Shown here piece after piece: positions 8,802 through 18,775 of a stretch of 57,789 nt of DNA. Source of the DNA: Polaromonas sp. GTDB taxonomy: Bacteria > Pseudomonadota > Gammaproteobacteria > Burkholderiales > Burkholderiaceae_C. The stretch spans positions 1-57,789 of the forward strand of contig JAQGLT010000108.1 of assembly GCA_028292745.1 (NCBI GenBank), written 5' to 3'. A program made the position numbers and the translations under genes. Every line of letters begins with the position of its first letter. Within the stretch, counting starts at the first letter, position 1. Under the pieces are notes generated by a model. That model saw only the letters and a program-made list of their open reading frames with translations. It made no database searches and had not been told where the DNA came from.

Positions 8802-9299
8802 ATGGAACAGCGCATGGAGCTACCGGCTCATCAACTCACCATGACCGTCCTGATGACGCCAGACATGGCGAACTTTGCCGGCAACGTGCATGGCGGCACG
8901 ATTTTGAAGTTCCTTGATCAGGTGGCCTATGCCTGCGCGAGCCGCTACGCGGGCCGTTATGTGGTGACCCTGTCGGTTGATCAGGTCATGTTCCGCCAGC
9001 CCATTTACGTTGGGGAACTGGTCACTTTCCTGGCCGCGGTGAACCACACGGGAACCTCCTCGATGGAAGTGGGCATCAAGGTGCTGGCTGAAAATATCCG
9101 CACCCAGGCGCTGCGGCATGCCAACAGCTGCTTCTTCACCATGGTGGCGGTCGACGACGAGCGCAAGCCGGTTGCCGTGCCGCCCCTGCGCCCGTTCACG
9201 CCGGACGCGCAACGCCGCCACGCCTGTGCCGAGATGCGAAAACAGTTGCGGCGGGAGTTCGGAAAGCGTTTCGAGGCCCTCCGGGGCACGGCGCCGTAA
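8802..9299 (+). CDS. Acyl-CoA thioesterase, hotdog fold (YciA-like)
   Basis: The product has 165 residues. It shows the hotdog core of YciA/BACH thioesterases: MANFAGNVHGGTILKFLDQVAYACASRYAG, in which the segment from the conserved asparagine through the histidine-glycine-glycine and the aspartate forms the active site, followed by VTLSVDQVMFRQPIYVGELV. It hydrolyses acyl-CoA to free acid and CoA in the cytoplasm. A GTG one codon upstream of the ATG is in frame; the AAAAGG box fits the ATG at 8802. It is 129 bp behind the lactonase with no shared motif, so co-transcription is uncertain. Chain-length preference cannot be read. Confidence 0.87.
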   Translation: MEQRMELPAHQLTMTVLMTPDMANFAGNVHGGTILKFLDQVAYACASRYAGRYVVTLSVDQVMFRQPIYVGELVTFLAAVNHTGTSSMEVGIKVLAENIRTQALRHANSCFFTMVAVDDERKPVAVPPLRPFTPDAQRRHACAEMRKQLRREFGKRFEALRGTAP

Positions 9300-9347
9300 T
9301 TCCTTTTCCCCTGTCGCGCGCCCTGGCGTTGCCCAGCAAATCGATTT

Positions 9348-9405
9348 CAGCATCAAATAGGCCTCAGGCGCAGGCAGCTGCTGCACAAACAGCTATAAAT
9401 TCAAT
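9348..9405 (-). repeat. R1 dispersed repeat, copy between convergent genes
   Basis: Read on the minus strand this contains ATAGCTGTTTGTGCAG, then CTGCCTGCGCCTGAGGCC and TTTGATGCTG. It aligns end to end with the R1 core at 12461-12512. It occupies the gap between the converging thioesterase and P-type ATPase genes. Confidence 0.7.
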
Positions 9406-9433
9406 AGCAATTGGTTCCTGGCGCCCTGCGGCT

Positions 9434-11782
9434 TCAGGCCGCTTCTCTGGCTTTGCGCGCCTGCACGCCGCTCATCAGCCGCAACCCGTTGGCCACCACC
9501 AGCAAGCTCGCGCCCATGTCGGCAAACACGGCCATCCACATGGTGGCCGTGCCGAACACGGCCAGCAGCAAAAACACGCTCTTGATGCCCAGGGCCAGGG
9601 TGATGTTCTGCCACAGGATGGCGTGGGTGCGCCTAGACAGCAATACCGTTTCGGCCACCCGCTCCAGGTTGTCGTTCATGATGACCACGTCCGCCGCCTC
9701 CATCGCGGTGTCGGTGCCGGCTGCGCCCATCGCGAACCCGATGTCGGCCTGCGCCAGGGCCGGCGCATCGTTGATGCCGTCGCCGGTCATGCCCGTGGGG
9801 CCGTATTGCAGCTGCATCGCCTTGACCGCCTCTAGCTTGGCCTCGGGCAGCAGATCGCCTCTGGCATCCTCGATGCCGGCGAGTTCGGCGATGGCCTTGG
9901 CCGTCGCGGCGTTGTCGCCGGTCAGCATGACCGGGGTGACGCCGAGCGCCTTGAGGTCAACAATCGCCTGCCGGGACGTTTCCTTGATCGTGTCGGCCAC
10001 AGCGAACAGGCCCAGCACGGCGGTCTCGCTCATGAGCAGGGTTACCGTGTGCCCCCTGTTCTCGTGCTTGGCAAGCTCGGCCTCAAGTTCGGGCGTAGAC
10101 AATGCTTTTTCGCGCACCAGCCGATGGTTGCCCAGCAAGAAACGGTCGCCGCCGACTGTGCCCGAGGTGCCACGGCCCGGCAGGGCGGTGAAGTCCCGCA
10201 CATCGCCGGCTTGAACATTCAAGCCGCTGAAGATCGCCATGGAAACCGGATGGTCCGAGCGCGAGGCCAGCGCCGCCGCCACTTGCGAGACCTGGATTTG
10301 CGGGGCGCCTGCCCAGGCCTGCCAGCCCACCAGTCTGGGTTTGCCTTCGGTCAGCGTGCCGGTCTTGTCCAGCGCAATCGCTTTGAGCAAACGCGCATTC
10401 TCCAGGTAGGTGCCGCCCTTGATCAGGATGCCCCGGCGGGCCGCCGCCGACAGGCCGCTGACCACGGTGACGGGCGTGGAGATCACCAGCGCGCACGGGC
10501 AGGCGATCACCAGCAGCACCAAGGCTTTGTAGAGCGCCTCCAGCCAGCTCAAGCTGCTCAAAAGCGGCAGCAGCACGGCCACGGCAACGGCGATTGCAAA
10601 CACCGCCGGCGTGTAAATCGCAGCAAATCGGTCGACAAAGCGCTGGGTCGGCGCGCGGCTGCCCTGGGCCGCCTCGACCGCGTGAATGATGCGGGCCAGC
10701 GTGGTGTCGCTGGCGCCAGCGGTGACGCGCATATCGAGCTCGCCCGTCTGGTTGATGGTGCCGGCGAACAGTGGATCGCCCATTGCCTTGTCGACCGGAA
10801 TGCTTTCCCCGGTGATGGGCGCCTGGTTCACCGCGCTGCCACCCTTGATCACCACGCCGTCGAGCGGCACGCGCTCGCCCGGCTTGATGCGAACCGTGGC
10901 CTGCAGCGCGACCGAGGCCACCGGTGTCTCAACCCAGGAACCATCAGCCGCCAGCATCAAGGCTTGCTCTGGCGCCATGTCCAGCAAGCCCTTGATGGCA
11001 TTGCGGGCCCGGTCCACCGCCTTGGCCTCGATCAGCTCGGCAATCGCGTACAGCGCCATCACCATGGCGGCCTCGGGCCACTGGCCGATCAGGAAGGCGC
11101 CGGTCACGGCCACCGACATCAGCGCATTGATGCCCAGCTTGCCGCGCAGCAATGCGGACATGCCCTTTTTATAGGTGTCCAGTCCCGCCAGGGCGATGGC
11201 CAGGCCGGCCAGCGCCATGCCGCTCATTTTCCAGGCAGTGGTGTCGGGCGCGGCATAGGACAGCACCTCGGCACCGATGGCCAGCACCAGCGCCAGGACC
11301 AGGCGCCCCACGCCGCCGGGAAATCCATGGTCATGGTCATGGGCTGCATGGACGCCATTTGCTGCCGGCTCCGCAGCCTCCGGTGTCGCTGCCGGCAGGG
11401 GCCGGGGGTCAAACCCAGCCTTGCGAATGGCATCCAGGGCCATGGGGTAGGCGTCCTGCGACGCATCGATGCGCAGCGTGCGTGCGCCGAGCTGAAAGCC
11501 CAGCGAACGGATGCCGGCGACCGGCTCCAGCGCCCGGCGGATTTCCGACTCCTCCATAGAGCAATCCATCGTCGCAATGCGAAAGAACCGCCCTCCCCCT
11601 ACCGCCCTGGACAGTGGCACGGCAGCAGCTGGGGCGCAGCAGTCGTCGGCCTGGGCCGATGCTGGAGCCGCGGCCTCTGGCTTTGCGGCGATGTTTGGGC
11701 GGATGCTGCTCGGCGCAGCGCAGGATGCACCCACGCTGCAGCAGCCATCAGTCGGGGTGGGGAGCAGGTTTTCAGAGTTCAT
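9434..11782 (-). CDS. Heavy-metal (Cd/Pb/Zn) translocating P1B-type ATPase
   Basis: This 782-residue protein has the full P1B ATPase layout. Ion-site motif C428-P-C430 lies in a membrane helix, phosphorylated D472 sits in DKTGTLTEGK, then come the nucleotide-binding SDHPVSM motif and the hinge MTGDGINDAPALAQADIG. The N-terminus is cysteine-rich (CC at 14-15 and 48-49). Its metal-binding domain carries MDCSMEE around residue 72 in place of CxxC, and a His-rich stretch HAAHDHDH (145-152) precedes the membrane part. CPC with a divergent CadR gene points to Cd, Pb or Zn export, not Cu. The ATG lies only about seven bases from the predicted transcription start. Confidence 0.93.
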   Translation of the reverse strand: MNSENLLPTPTDGCCSVGASCAAPSSIRPNIAAKPEAAAPASAQADDCCAPAAAVPLSRAVGGGRFFRIATMDCSMEESEIRRALEPVAGIRSLGFQLGARTLRIDASQDAYPMALDAIRKAGFDPRPLPAATPEAAEPAANGVHAAHDHDHGFPGGVGRLVLALVLAIGAEVLSYAAPDTTAWKMSGMALAGLAIALAGLDTYKKGMSALLRGKLGINALMSVAVTGAFLIGQWPEAAMVMALYAIAELIEAKAVDRARNAIKGLLDMAPEQALMLAADGSWVETPVASVALQATVRIKPGERVPLDGVVIKGGSAVNQAPITGESIPVDKAMGDPLFAGTINQTGELDMRVTAGASDTTLARIIHAVEAAQGSRAPTQRFVDRFAAIYTPAVFAIAVAVAVLLPLLSSLSWLEALYKALVLLVIACPCALVISTPVTVVSGLSAAARRGILIKGGTYLENARLLKAIALDKTGTLTEGKPRLVGWQAWAGAPQIQVSQVAAALASRSDHPVSMAIFSGLNVQAGDVRDFTALPGRGTSGTVGGDRFLLGNHRLVREKALSTPELEAELAKHENRGHTVTLLMSETAVLGLFAVADTIKETSRQAIVDLKALGVTPVMLTGDNAATAKAIAELAGIEDARGDLLPEAKLEAVKAMQLQYGPTGMTGDGINDAPALAQADIGFAMGAAGTDTAMEAADVVIMNDNLERVAETVLLSRRTHAILWQNITLALGIKSVFLLLAVFGTATMWMAVFADMGASLLVVANGLRLMSGVQARKAREAA

Positions 11783-11788
11783 GTCTTA

Positions 11789-11819
11789 ATTTGAAACCCT
11801 GTAGCGACCTTAATGTCAA
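11789..11819 (-). promoter_or_regulatory. MerR-type promoter/operator of the metal ATPase gene
   Basis: On the minus strand, TTGACA (11814-11819) and TCAAAT (11789-11794) are separated by 19 bases, the over-long spacing typical of MerR-family-activated promoters. The spacer holds an imperfect dyad, AAGGTCGCTACAGGGT, close to known CadR/PbrR operators. Binding by the CadR encoded divergently 70 bp away is the natural reading. Confidence 0.75.
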
Positions 11820-11885
11820 GGAAATTCTCCATTTGCCGCTTGCGCTTGCGCTTCGAGCGGCACTGCAACGACGAAAGAGACCTCC

Positions 11886-12380
11886 ATGAAGATTGGTGAA
11901 CTGGCCAGGCTGGCCCAAACGCAGAACGAGACGATCCGGTATTACGAGCGAGCGGGCCTCTTGCCCGAGGCCAGCCGGAGCGAGGCGAACTATCGTATTT
12001 ATGAGCAAAGCCACGTGCAGAGGCTGGCATTTATTCGCCATTGCCGCTCACTGGACATGACGTTGGGCGAGATCAGGACCTTGCTCCATTTCAAGGATGC
12101 GCCCGAGGAAAACTGCGCTGAAGTCAATGCGCTTCTTGACGAACACATCGGTCACGTGGCCACGCGGATCGCTGGGCTGCGCGCGCTGCAGAAAGAACTC
12201 AAGTCGCTGCGCCTCAAATGCCGCTCAGGCGATGCGGCGGCCAACTGCGGCATTCTCTCCAGCCTGGAAAAGGCAGCGCGAGCGCCAAGGCCTCCCCACG
12301 CGGCGCCAAGCCACGCGGGCCATGTTGGGGGAACCCATCCTCAACCGGGCGCGTCCTTGCCGAGTTCGGGCGCGGCGTGA
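11886..12380 (+). CDS. cadR: CadR, Cd(II)/Pb(II)-responsive MerR-family regulator
   Basis: This 164-residue protein begins MKIGELARLAQTQNETIRYY, a standard MerR winged helix, followed by a long dimer helix. The metal-site cysteines of the CadR/PbrR group are present at C77 (ENCAEVN), C112 and C121. A C-terminal tail holds four histidines (H138, H143, H146, H151), like the His-rich tail of Pseudomonas CadR. It is divergent from the P-type ATPase and should activate it by untwisting the 19-base spacer promoter when Cd, Pb or Zn binds. AGAGACCTCC-type spacing gives a modest ribosome site. Exact metal preference is not decidable here. Confidence 0.9.
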   Translation: MKIGELARLAQTQNETIRYYERAGLLPEASRSEANYRIYEQSHVQRLAFIRHCRSLDMTLGEIRTLLHFKDAPEENCAEVNALLDEHIGHVATRIAGLRALQKELKSLRLKCRSGDAAANCGILSSLEKAARAPRPPHAAPSHAGHVGGTHPQPGASLPSSGAA

Positions 12381-12440
12381 CACGGCATGAGATGAATAGG
12401 CGCCTGAAGCGGTTGCACCCTGGCTGGCAACAGCGAAGAC

Positions 12441-12570
12441 GGGCAGCCTTGTTGCTCCTGAATTAATAGCTGCTTGCGCAGTCGCTACCTGCGCTGAAGC
12501 CCGTTTTGATCAATAACTGCGCCATTTTCCTGGCTTTCCCCAGTATTTTTCCTTCCCCGCTGGGGGAAGG
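12441..12570 (+). repeat. R1 long form (about 130 bp), between convergent cadR and pmdC
   Basis: This segment is matched almost end to end by the reverse complement of 50092-50220. It has the R1 core (ATAGCTGCTTGCGCAG... GCGCTGAAGCCCGTTTTGAT, 12461-12512), then a stretch with TTTCCTGGCTTTCCC, and ends with the palindrome CCTTCCCCGCTGGGGGAAGG. It fills most of the gap between the converging cadR and pmdC genes, where it may act as a bidirectional terminator or REP-like element. Confidence 0.85.
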
Positions 12571-12632
12571 TTGGGATGGGGGCCAGCGGGGCTCAAACGC
12601 TGCAGAAACAAGGCCGCAGAAACAAACGTCGT

Positions 12633-13592
12633 CTAGCGGCCCAGCTGCCGCTCCAGCTGATCGAGCACCTGGTAGCAGGCAAGCACCTGGGCCACGCTCG
12701 AATTGGGCTCCCGCCCTTCGCGGATGGCGGCGAAGAATTCCCGGTCCTGCAGTTCAATCCCGTTCATGCTGACATCCACCTGGCTGACGTCGATCTTTTC
12801 TTCCTTGCCGGTGAACAGATCGTCGTAGCGGGCAAGGTAGGTGGCGGTGTCGCCGATGTAGCGGAAGTAGGTGCCCAGCGGCCCATCGTTGTTGAAACTC
12901 AGGCTCAGCGTGCAGATCGCGCCATTGGCGGCCTTGAGCTGGATCGACATGTCCATGGCAATGCCCAGCACCGGGTGAATCGGTCCCTGGATGGCATGGG
13001 CCTGCACGATGGGGCTGCCGGCCTGGTAGGCAAACAGGTCCACCGTATGGGCGGCGTGGTGCCACAGCAGGTGGTCGGTCCACGACCGGGCCTGGCCCAG
13101 CGCATTGGTGTTGGTGCGGCGGAAAAAGTAGGTTTGCACATCCATCTGCTGAATGTTGAACCGGCCCGCCTCGATTTCCTTGTGCACATACTGGTGGCTG
13201 GGATTGAAGCGCCGGGTGTGTCCGCACATGGCGACCAGCTTGGTGCTGGCGGCAAGCGCCACCACGTCCTCGGCCCCCCGGAGGCTGTCGGCCAGCGGGA
13301 TTTCGACTTGCACGTGCTTGCCGGCTTTCAGGCAGGCCAGCGTCTGCTCGGCATGCATCTGGGTCGGCGTGCAGAGGATGACCGCATCGACTTCGGGCAG
13401 CGCCAGGCTGTCGGCCAGATCGGTGCTCACATGGCCGATGCCGTATTTCTGGGCGACTTCCCGGGTTTTTCCCAGGTCGCGGCTGATCAAGGACACCACC
13501 TCGACGCCGTCGATGTTCCTGATGCCGTCCAGGTGCTTGATGCCGAAGGCGCCAGCGCCGGCGAGGGCGACTTTGATGGTTTTTTCATTCAT
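12633..13592 (-). CDS. pmdC: 4-carboxy-2-hydroxymuconate-6-semialdehyde dehydrogenase (PmdC/LigC)
   Basis: A 319-residue Gfo/Idh/MocA-family oxidoreductase. The Rossmann motif is at the N-terminus (VALAGAGAFGIKHLDG), and EIP in the QVEIPLAD motif replaces the EKP of sugar dehydrogenases, as in LigC. The enzyme oxidises the cyclic hemiacetal of the protocatechuate ring-fission product to 2-pyrone-4,6-dicarboxylate with NADP. The ATG directly follows the pmdB stop codon (TAAATG), so the two are probably coupled. It is the last gene of pmdEFDABC; its end faces cadR across an R1 repeat. The call rests strongly on the neighbouring dioxygenase genes. Confidence 0.93.
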   Translation of the reverse strand: MNEKTIKVALAGAGAFGIKHLDGIRNIDGVEVVSLISRDLGKTREVAQKYGIGHVSTDLADSLALPEVDAVILCTPTQMHAEQTLACLKAGKHVQVEIPLADSLRGAEDVVALAASTKLVAMCGHTRRFNPSHQYVHKEIEAGRFNIQQMDVQTYFFRRTNTNALGQARSWTDHLLWHHAAHTVDLFAYQAGSPIVQAHAIQGPIHPVLGIAMDMSIQLKAANGAICTLSLSFNNDGPLGTYFRYIGDTATYLARYDDLFTGKEEKIDVSQVDVSMNGIELQDREFFAAIREGREPNSSVAQVLACYQVLDQLERQLGR

Positions 13593-14905
<1,313 letters not shown>

Positions 14906-14958
14906 GGTTCAGTCTCCTTGAAGATTAAATCGCCGCCGGGCAGCCCCAACGCCATTCA

Positions 14959-15010
14959 AGCCTCCTCGGGGGGCAACGAAGCAGGCGAAGCGACAAACAT
15001 GGGAGGGGTA
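14959..15010 (+). repeat. R2 dispersed repeat, partial copy inside the pmd operon
   Basis: It contains CCTCCTCGGGGGGCAACGAA and GCGAAGCGACAAACATGGGAG. This is the same order of elements as the fuller copy at 15038-15126, with several substitutions. It lies in the pmdD-pmdA gap. Confidence 0.65.
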
Positions 15011-15037
15011 GAAATGGCTGAACCGGTCCCCTATCAG

Positions 15038-15126
15038 CCAGGGCCGCGGATCTGGCTTTGCCAGTCCGCAGGCGCAGCGGCCCCCTCGGGGGGCAGCGCA
15101 GTACGCGAAGCGACAAGCGTGGGGGC
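15038..15126 (+). repeat. R2 dispersed repeat abutting the pmdD stop codon
   Basis: This runs from CCAGGGCCGCGG through GCAGGCGCAGCGGCCCCCTC, GGGGGCAGCGCAGTACGCG and AAGCGACAAGCGTGGGGGC. It is nearly identical to 53907-53996. Its right end touches the stop codon of the minus-strand pmdD gene (15127-15129). GGCCCCCTCGGGGGGC can fold into a GC-rich hairpin. Confidence 0.85.
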
Positions 15127-16056
15127 TCATTCTTCAGGCCAGTACAGGCGCATCGGGTTATCGACCAGCAGCTTGCGCTGCAGCTCGGGCGTGGTGGCGA
15201 TGCGCGGAATGAAATCGACCAGCAGGCCATCATCGGGCATGTGGTCCTTCAGGTTGGGATGCGGCCAGTCGGTGCCCCACAGCACGCGGTCGGAAAACTC
15301 GTCAACAATGCGCCTGGCGAACGGGATCACATCGCGGTAGGCATGCTGCTCGCCGTTCAGGGCCTTGGGGCCGGTGTTGGACAGCCTTTCGGGACAGCTC
15401 ACCTTGCTCCAGACATTCGGATGCTCGCGCATGAATTTCACGAACAGGCCGAACTCCGGGCCGGTGACCGGCTTGCTCACATCCGGGCGGCCCATGTGGT
15501 CCACCACCACATCGGTCGGCAGCGCGGTAAAAAAGTCCCACAGCTCGGGCAGGTCAACCGCTTCGAAATAAATGACCACATGCCAGCCCAGCGGCTTGAT
15601 GCGGTTGGCAATCTCGATCAGCTCGTTCTTGGGCGTGAAATCGACCAGGCGCTTGACGAAATTGAACCGCACGCCGCGCACGCCCGCCGCATGCATGGCC
15701 TGCAGCTCCTCGTCGGTCACGCTGCGCTTGACGGTGGCGACGCCGCGCGCCCTGCCGCGCGAGTTGACCAGCGCATCGACCATGGCGCGGTTGTCGGCGC
15801 CGTGGCAGGTCGCCTGCACGACGACGTTGCGGGCAAAGCCCAGGTGGTCGCGCAGCGCGTAGAGCTGGGCCTTGGAGGCATCGCATGGGGTGTACTTGCG
15901 CTCGGGCGCATAGGGAAACTCGGCGCCCGGCCCGAAGACGTGGCAATGCGCGTCCACGCTGCCGGCGGGAACCTTGAAGCGCGGCTGGCTCGGATTGGCG
16001 TACCAGTCGAGCCAGCCGGGGGTTTTGGTGAAGTCACCAGTGGTGGATTTGGACAT
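15127..16056 (-). CDS. pmdD: 2-pyrone-4,6-dicarboxylate hydrolase (PmdD/LigI)
   Basis: This 309-residue amidohydrolase has the LigI pattern: VDAHCHVFGPG (H37, H39), a strand ending YFEAV, DHMGRPD, and the C-terminal GTDWPHPN with the catalytic aspartate. It hydrolyses 2-pyrone-4,6-dicarboxylate to 4-oxalomesaconate without needing a metal. It starts 9 bp after the aldolase gene. Its stop codon is flanked directly by an R2 repeat, so the pmdD-pmdA junction is the widest gap of the operon. Length and motifs are normal for the family. Confidence 0.95.
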   Translation of the reverse strand: MSKSTTGDFTKTPGWLDWYANPSQPRFKVPAGSVDAHCHVFGPGAEFPYAPERKYTPCDASKAQLYALRDHLGFARNVVVQATCHGADNRAMVDALVNSRGRARGVATVKRSVTDEELQAMHAAGVRGVRFNFVKRLVDFTPKNELIEIANRIKPLGWHVVIYFEAVDLPELWDFFTALPTDVVVDHMGRPDVSKPVTGPEFGLFVKFMREHPNVWSKVSCPERLSNTGPKALNGEQHAYRDVIPFARRIVDEFSDRVLWGTDWPHPNLKDHMPDDGLLVDFIPRIATTPELQRKLLVDNPMRLYWPEE

Positions 16057-16065
16057 ACGGGGCTT

Positions 16066-16755
16066 TCAATCGATGTACCTGAGGCCTGCTTTTTCGAGCG
16101 GTTCACGCATCTTGTACATGTCCAGGCCCAGCACGCCGGCGGCGAACTTCTCGCGTTTTTCGCCTTCGAAGCTTTCGCGTTTCTCGGCCGCATCGGCCAC
16201 TGCCTGCGCCATGGCCGCAGGCACGACCACGACGCCGTCGGTGTCGGCGATCACCACATCGCCGGGGTTGACGAGCGCACCGGCGCATACCACGGGAATG
16301 TTGACCGAACCCAGCGTTGCCTTGATGGTGCCCTTGGCATGTATGTCGCGGCTGAACACGGCAAAGCCCATTTTCTCAAGCTCGTCCACATCGCGAACGC
16401 CGCCGTCGATGATCAGGCCCTGGGCGCCCCGCGCCTGGAAGGAGGTGGCCAGCAGGTCACCAAAGAACCCGTCGGCGTTGTCGGTGGTGCAGGCGGCCAC
16501 CGCCACGTCGCCCGGCTGCAATTGCTCGGCGGCCACATGCATCATCCAGTTGTCGCCTGGCATCAGCAGGATGGTCACCGCCGGTCCGCACATGCGGGCG
16601 CCCTTGTAGATGGGGCGCATATAGGGCTTCATCAGCCCCACGCGGCCCATGGCCTCGTGCACCGTCGCCACGCCGAAGCGCGCCAGTTTTTCGACAGCGG
16701 CCTTGTCGGCGCGCACGATGTTGCGCTTGACAACGCCCAGTTGGTTCATGCTCAT
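16066..16755 (-). CDS. pmdF: 4-carboxy-4-hydroxy-2-oxoadipate aldolase (PmdF/LigK)
   Basis: The product has 229 residues of the HMG/CHA aldolase (RraA-like) family. The fold core shows [37 protein letters not shown], and the metal/pyruvate-binding [10 protein letters not shown]. It splits 4-carboxy-4-hydroxy-2-oxoadipate into pyruvate and oxaloacetate with Mg or Mn. The chosen ATG has AGGAG nine bases upstream; an upstream in-frame start would run into pmdE and is rejected. It sits between pmdE (34 bp) and pmdD (9 bp), the Comamonas order. Confidence 0.94.
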   Translation of the reverse strand: MSMNQLGVVKRNIVRADKAAVEKLARFGVATVHEAMGRVGLMKPYMRPIYKGARMCGPAVTILLMPGDNWMMHVAAEQLQPGDVAVAACTTDNADGFFGDLLATSFQARGAQGLIIDGGVRDVDELEKMGFAVFSRDIHAKGTIKATLGSVNIPVVCAGALVNPGDVVIADTDGVVVVPAAMAQAVADAAEKRESFEGEKREKFAAGVLGLDMYKMREPLEKAGLRYID

Positions 16756-16789
16756 GACTTGTTTCTCCTGATGTCTTGATGTCGTTGAT

Positions 16790-17827
16790 TTATTGAACAG
16801 CGGCTTCCCTGGCCTTGAGCGCGGCGTCCAGGCGCGGAAAGACGCGCCGGGCATTGCCCTCGTAGATCTGGAAGCGGTCCTCGTCGCTCAAGATCTTCGA
16901 TGCCTCGATGTAACGCTTGGTGTCGTCGTAGTAATGGCCGGTCTGCGGGTCGATGCCACGCACCGCGCCGATCATTTCAGAGGCGAACAGCACGTTTTTC
17001 ACCGGGATGACCGTGTTGAGCAAGTCAATGCCCGGCTGGTGGTAGACACAGGTGTCGAAGTAGATGTTGTTCAGCAGGTGCTCTTCGAGCAGCGGCTTTT
17101 TCAGCTCCTGCGCCAGCCCCCGGAAGCGTCCCCAGTGGTAGGGCACCGCGCCGCCGCCGTGGGGAATCAAAAATTTCAGCGTCGGGAAGTCCTTGAACAG
17201 CTCGCTGGTCAGGCACTGCATGAAAGCGGTGGTGTCGGCGTTCAGGTAGTGCGCGCCGGTGGTGTGAAAGCATGGGTTGCAGCTCGTGCTCACATGGATC
17301 ATGGCCGGAATGTCGTATTCCACCATCTTTTCATAGATCGGATACCAGTGGCGGTCGGACAGCGGTGGGCTGGTCCAGTGCCCGCCCGACGGATCGGGGT
17401 TCAGGTTGATGCCGACATTGCCGTATTCCCTGACGCACTTTTCCAGCTCGGGAATGCAGGTGGCCGGGTCCACGCCGGGCGACTGCGGCAGCATGGCCGC
17501 GCCGATGAAATTGTCGGGAAACAACTCGCTCACGCGGTAGCAAAGCTCGTTGCAGATCGACGCCCAAGTGGCCGATACGTTGAAGTCGCCGATATGGTGC
17601 GCCATGAAGCTGGCGCGCGGGCTGAAGATTGTCAGGTCCGAGCCGCGCTCCTTCATCAGGCGCAACTGGTTGGTCTCGATGGACTCGCGCAGTTCGTCGT
17701 CGCTGATCTTCAGGTCGCTAACCTTGGGCATGACGGCCGGGTCCTTGATGCCCGCAATTTGCTGGTTGCGCCAGTTTTCCAGCGCCTTGGGCGCGGTGGT
17801 GTAGTGGCCGTGGCAGTCGATGATCAT
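16790..17827 (-). CDS. pmdE: 4-oxalomesaconate hydratase (PmdE/LigJ)
   Basis: This 345-residue amidohydrolase-superfamily protein starts [11 protein letters not shown], with the two metal-ligand histidines at residues 6 and 8. It continues with [57 protein letters not shown] and [12 protein letters not shown], typical of LigJ-group hydratases. It hydrates 4-oxalomesaconate to 4-carboxy-4-hydroxy-2-oxoadipate. CAGGAG precedes the ATG at 17827; the longer in-frame start is unsupported. It is first of the six catalytic genes and lies 123 bp behind a ModA-like gene. Confidence 0.93.
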   Translation of the reverse strand: MIIDCHGHYTTAPKALENWRNQQIAGIKDPAVMPKVSDLKISDDELRESIETNQLRLMKERGSDLTIFSPRASFMAHHIGDFNVSATWASICNELCYRVSELFPDNFIGAAMLPQSPGVDPATCIPELEKCVREYGNVGINLNPDPSGGHWTSPPLSDRHWYPIYEKMVEYDIPAMIHVSTSCNPCFHTTGAHYLNADTTAFMQCLTSELFKDFPTLKFLIPHGGGAVPYHWGRFRGLAQELKKPLLEEHLLNNIYFDTCVYHQPGIDLLNTVIPVKNVLFASEMIGAVRGIDPQTGHYYDDTKRYIEASKILSDEDRFQIYEGNARRVFPRLDAALKAREAAVQ

Positions 17828-17950
17828 GCTGTCTCCTGGTTTTAAGAAGCTAAAAATTCTGGAAGCGCAAAAAGGACGCAATGGCCCGGCGCTTCGCCTT
17901 TGCTTGGGTGGTCATGCATTCGGCATGAAAAGGCACGCCGGCCCAGTCCG

Positions 17951-18640
17951 TCAGGCGGGCTCCATGCCCTGGCGACGCTTGGCATCGCTCGCCTCGGGCG
18001 AGTTCATGTCTTCCAGCATGGCGCGCACGGTCGAAGCATGGCGCGTGCCGGTGCACACGCCGGCGGAAAAGGTGGTCGTGATCTGGATGGCCGGTGGCAA
18101 CGGGCCCAGCACGGCAATGCCATCGAGGTTGATGAGTTCGCTGAACTGCTGAAAGCCCAGTTCGACCTCTCCGCGCGCCACCAGGCTGCCCACCGGAACA
18201 CCCGGCGGAGCCTGCACGATGCGGGCCTGGATCTCCTCGGCAATGCCCCAACGCTCGAACAAGCGGGACAGCGCAACGCCGCTGGGCCCGGTCGAATAGC
18301 TGATGCTGCGCGCAGCCAGCACAGCCTGGCGCACCGCTTCCTCGGTCGAGATATCGGGTTGGTGCGCACCTGCGCACACCGCCACCGCCACGCCCGAGCG
18401 GACCAGGTCCACTTTGGAGCCCGCCTGCACGCAGCCGGCAGCCACCAGCTTGTCGATCGCATCGGACGCCAGGAACACCACGTCAAAAGTCTCACCGGCC
18501 TGCACGCGCCGGGCCGCATCGACCCCGCCCACCGATTCGAGTGTCACGCGGCAGTCTGAGCGGCGCTCGAACGCCTCCACCAACTCAGTGAGCACCTGGC
18601 GCATGGCCATGGAGGAAATGCCTTTGATTTCGGTCGTCAT
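17951..18640 (-). CDS. ModA-like substrate-binding domain protein without signal peptide
   Basis: The product has 229 residues from the ATG at 18640. The fold resembles molybdate-type periplasmic binding proteins: KGISSMAMRQVLTELVEAFE at the very start, then GETFDVVFLASDAIDKL and YSTGPSGVALSRLFERWG, ending with a C-terminal lobe with GELGFQQFSEL-type sequence. The first strand begins at residue 4, so no signal peptide fits, even using the longer in-frame start 12 codons earlier. No modB or modC is nearby. It is the first gene of the leftward pmd unit and divergent from a LysR gene. A cytoplasmic ligand-binding role is possible; true function unknown. Confidence 0.75.
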   Translation of the reverse strand: MTTEIKGISSMAMRQVLTELVEAFERRSDCRVTLESVGGVDAARRVQAGETFDVVFLASDAIDKLVAAGCVQAGSKVDLVRSGVAVAVCAGAHQPDISTEEAVRQAVLAARSISYSTGPSGVALSRLFERWGIAEEIQARIVQAPPGVPVGSLVARGEVELGFQQFSELINLDGIAVLGPLPPAIQITTTFSAGVCTGTRHASTVRAMLEDMNSPEASDAKRRQGMEPA

Positions 18641-18721
18641 GACAGACAAGATAAGGAATTTTTTAGCATTGTGCAATTGTCAGCACAAGGCATCGCTTGC
18701 AGAACGGGAGGCAGGTACTAG

Positions 18722-18758
18722 CTGATATAACATATTGGCATTGTTCATTATCAGTTAT
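18722..18758. promoter_or_regulatory. Candidate LysR operator between divergent LysR and pmd genes
   Basis: Two overlapping inverted repeats lie here: CTGATA (18722-18727) with TATCAG (18749-18754), and ATAAC (18727-18731) with GTTAT (18754-18758). The segment is AT-rich in a GC-rich neighbourhood and lies 18 bases before the LysR start codon, where LysR proteins usually bind to repress themselves and activate the divergent operon. No experiment supports it. Confidence 0.5.
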
Positions 18759-18775
18759 GCAGATTAAATCTTGGC

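Noticed and set aside
10049..11794. Plus-strand open frame (581 codons) opposite the P-type ATPase
   Set aside because: Shadow of the ATPase gene; Gln/Arg/His-rich with no domain.
15058..16779. Plus-strand open frame (573 codons) opposite pmdD and pmdF
   Set aside because: It begins inside an R2 repeat and is antisense to two clear enzymes.
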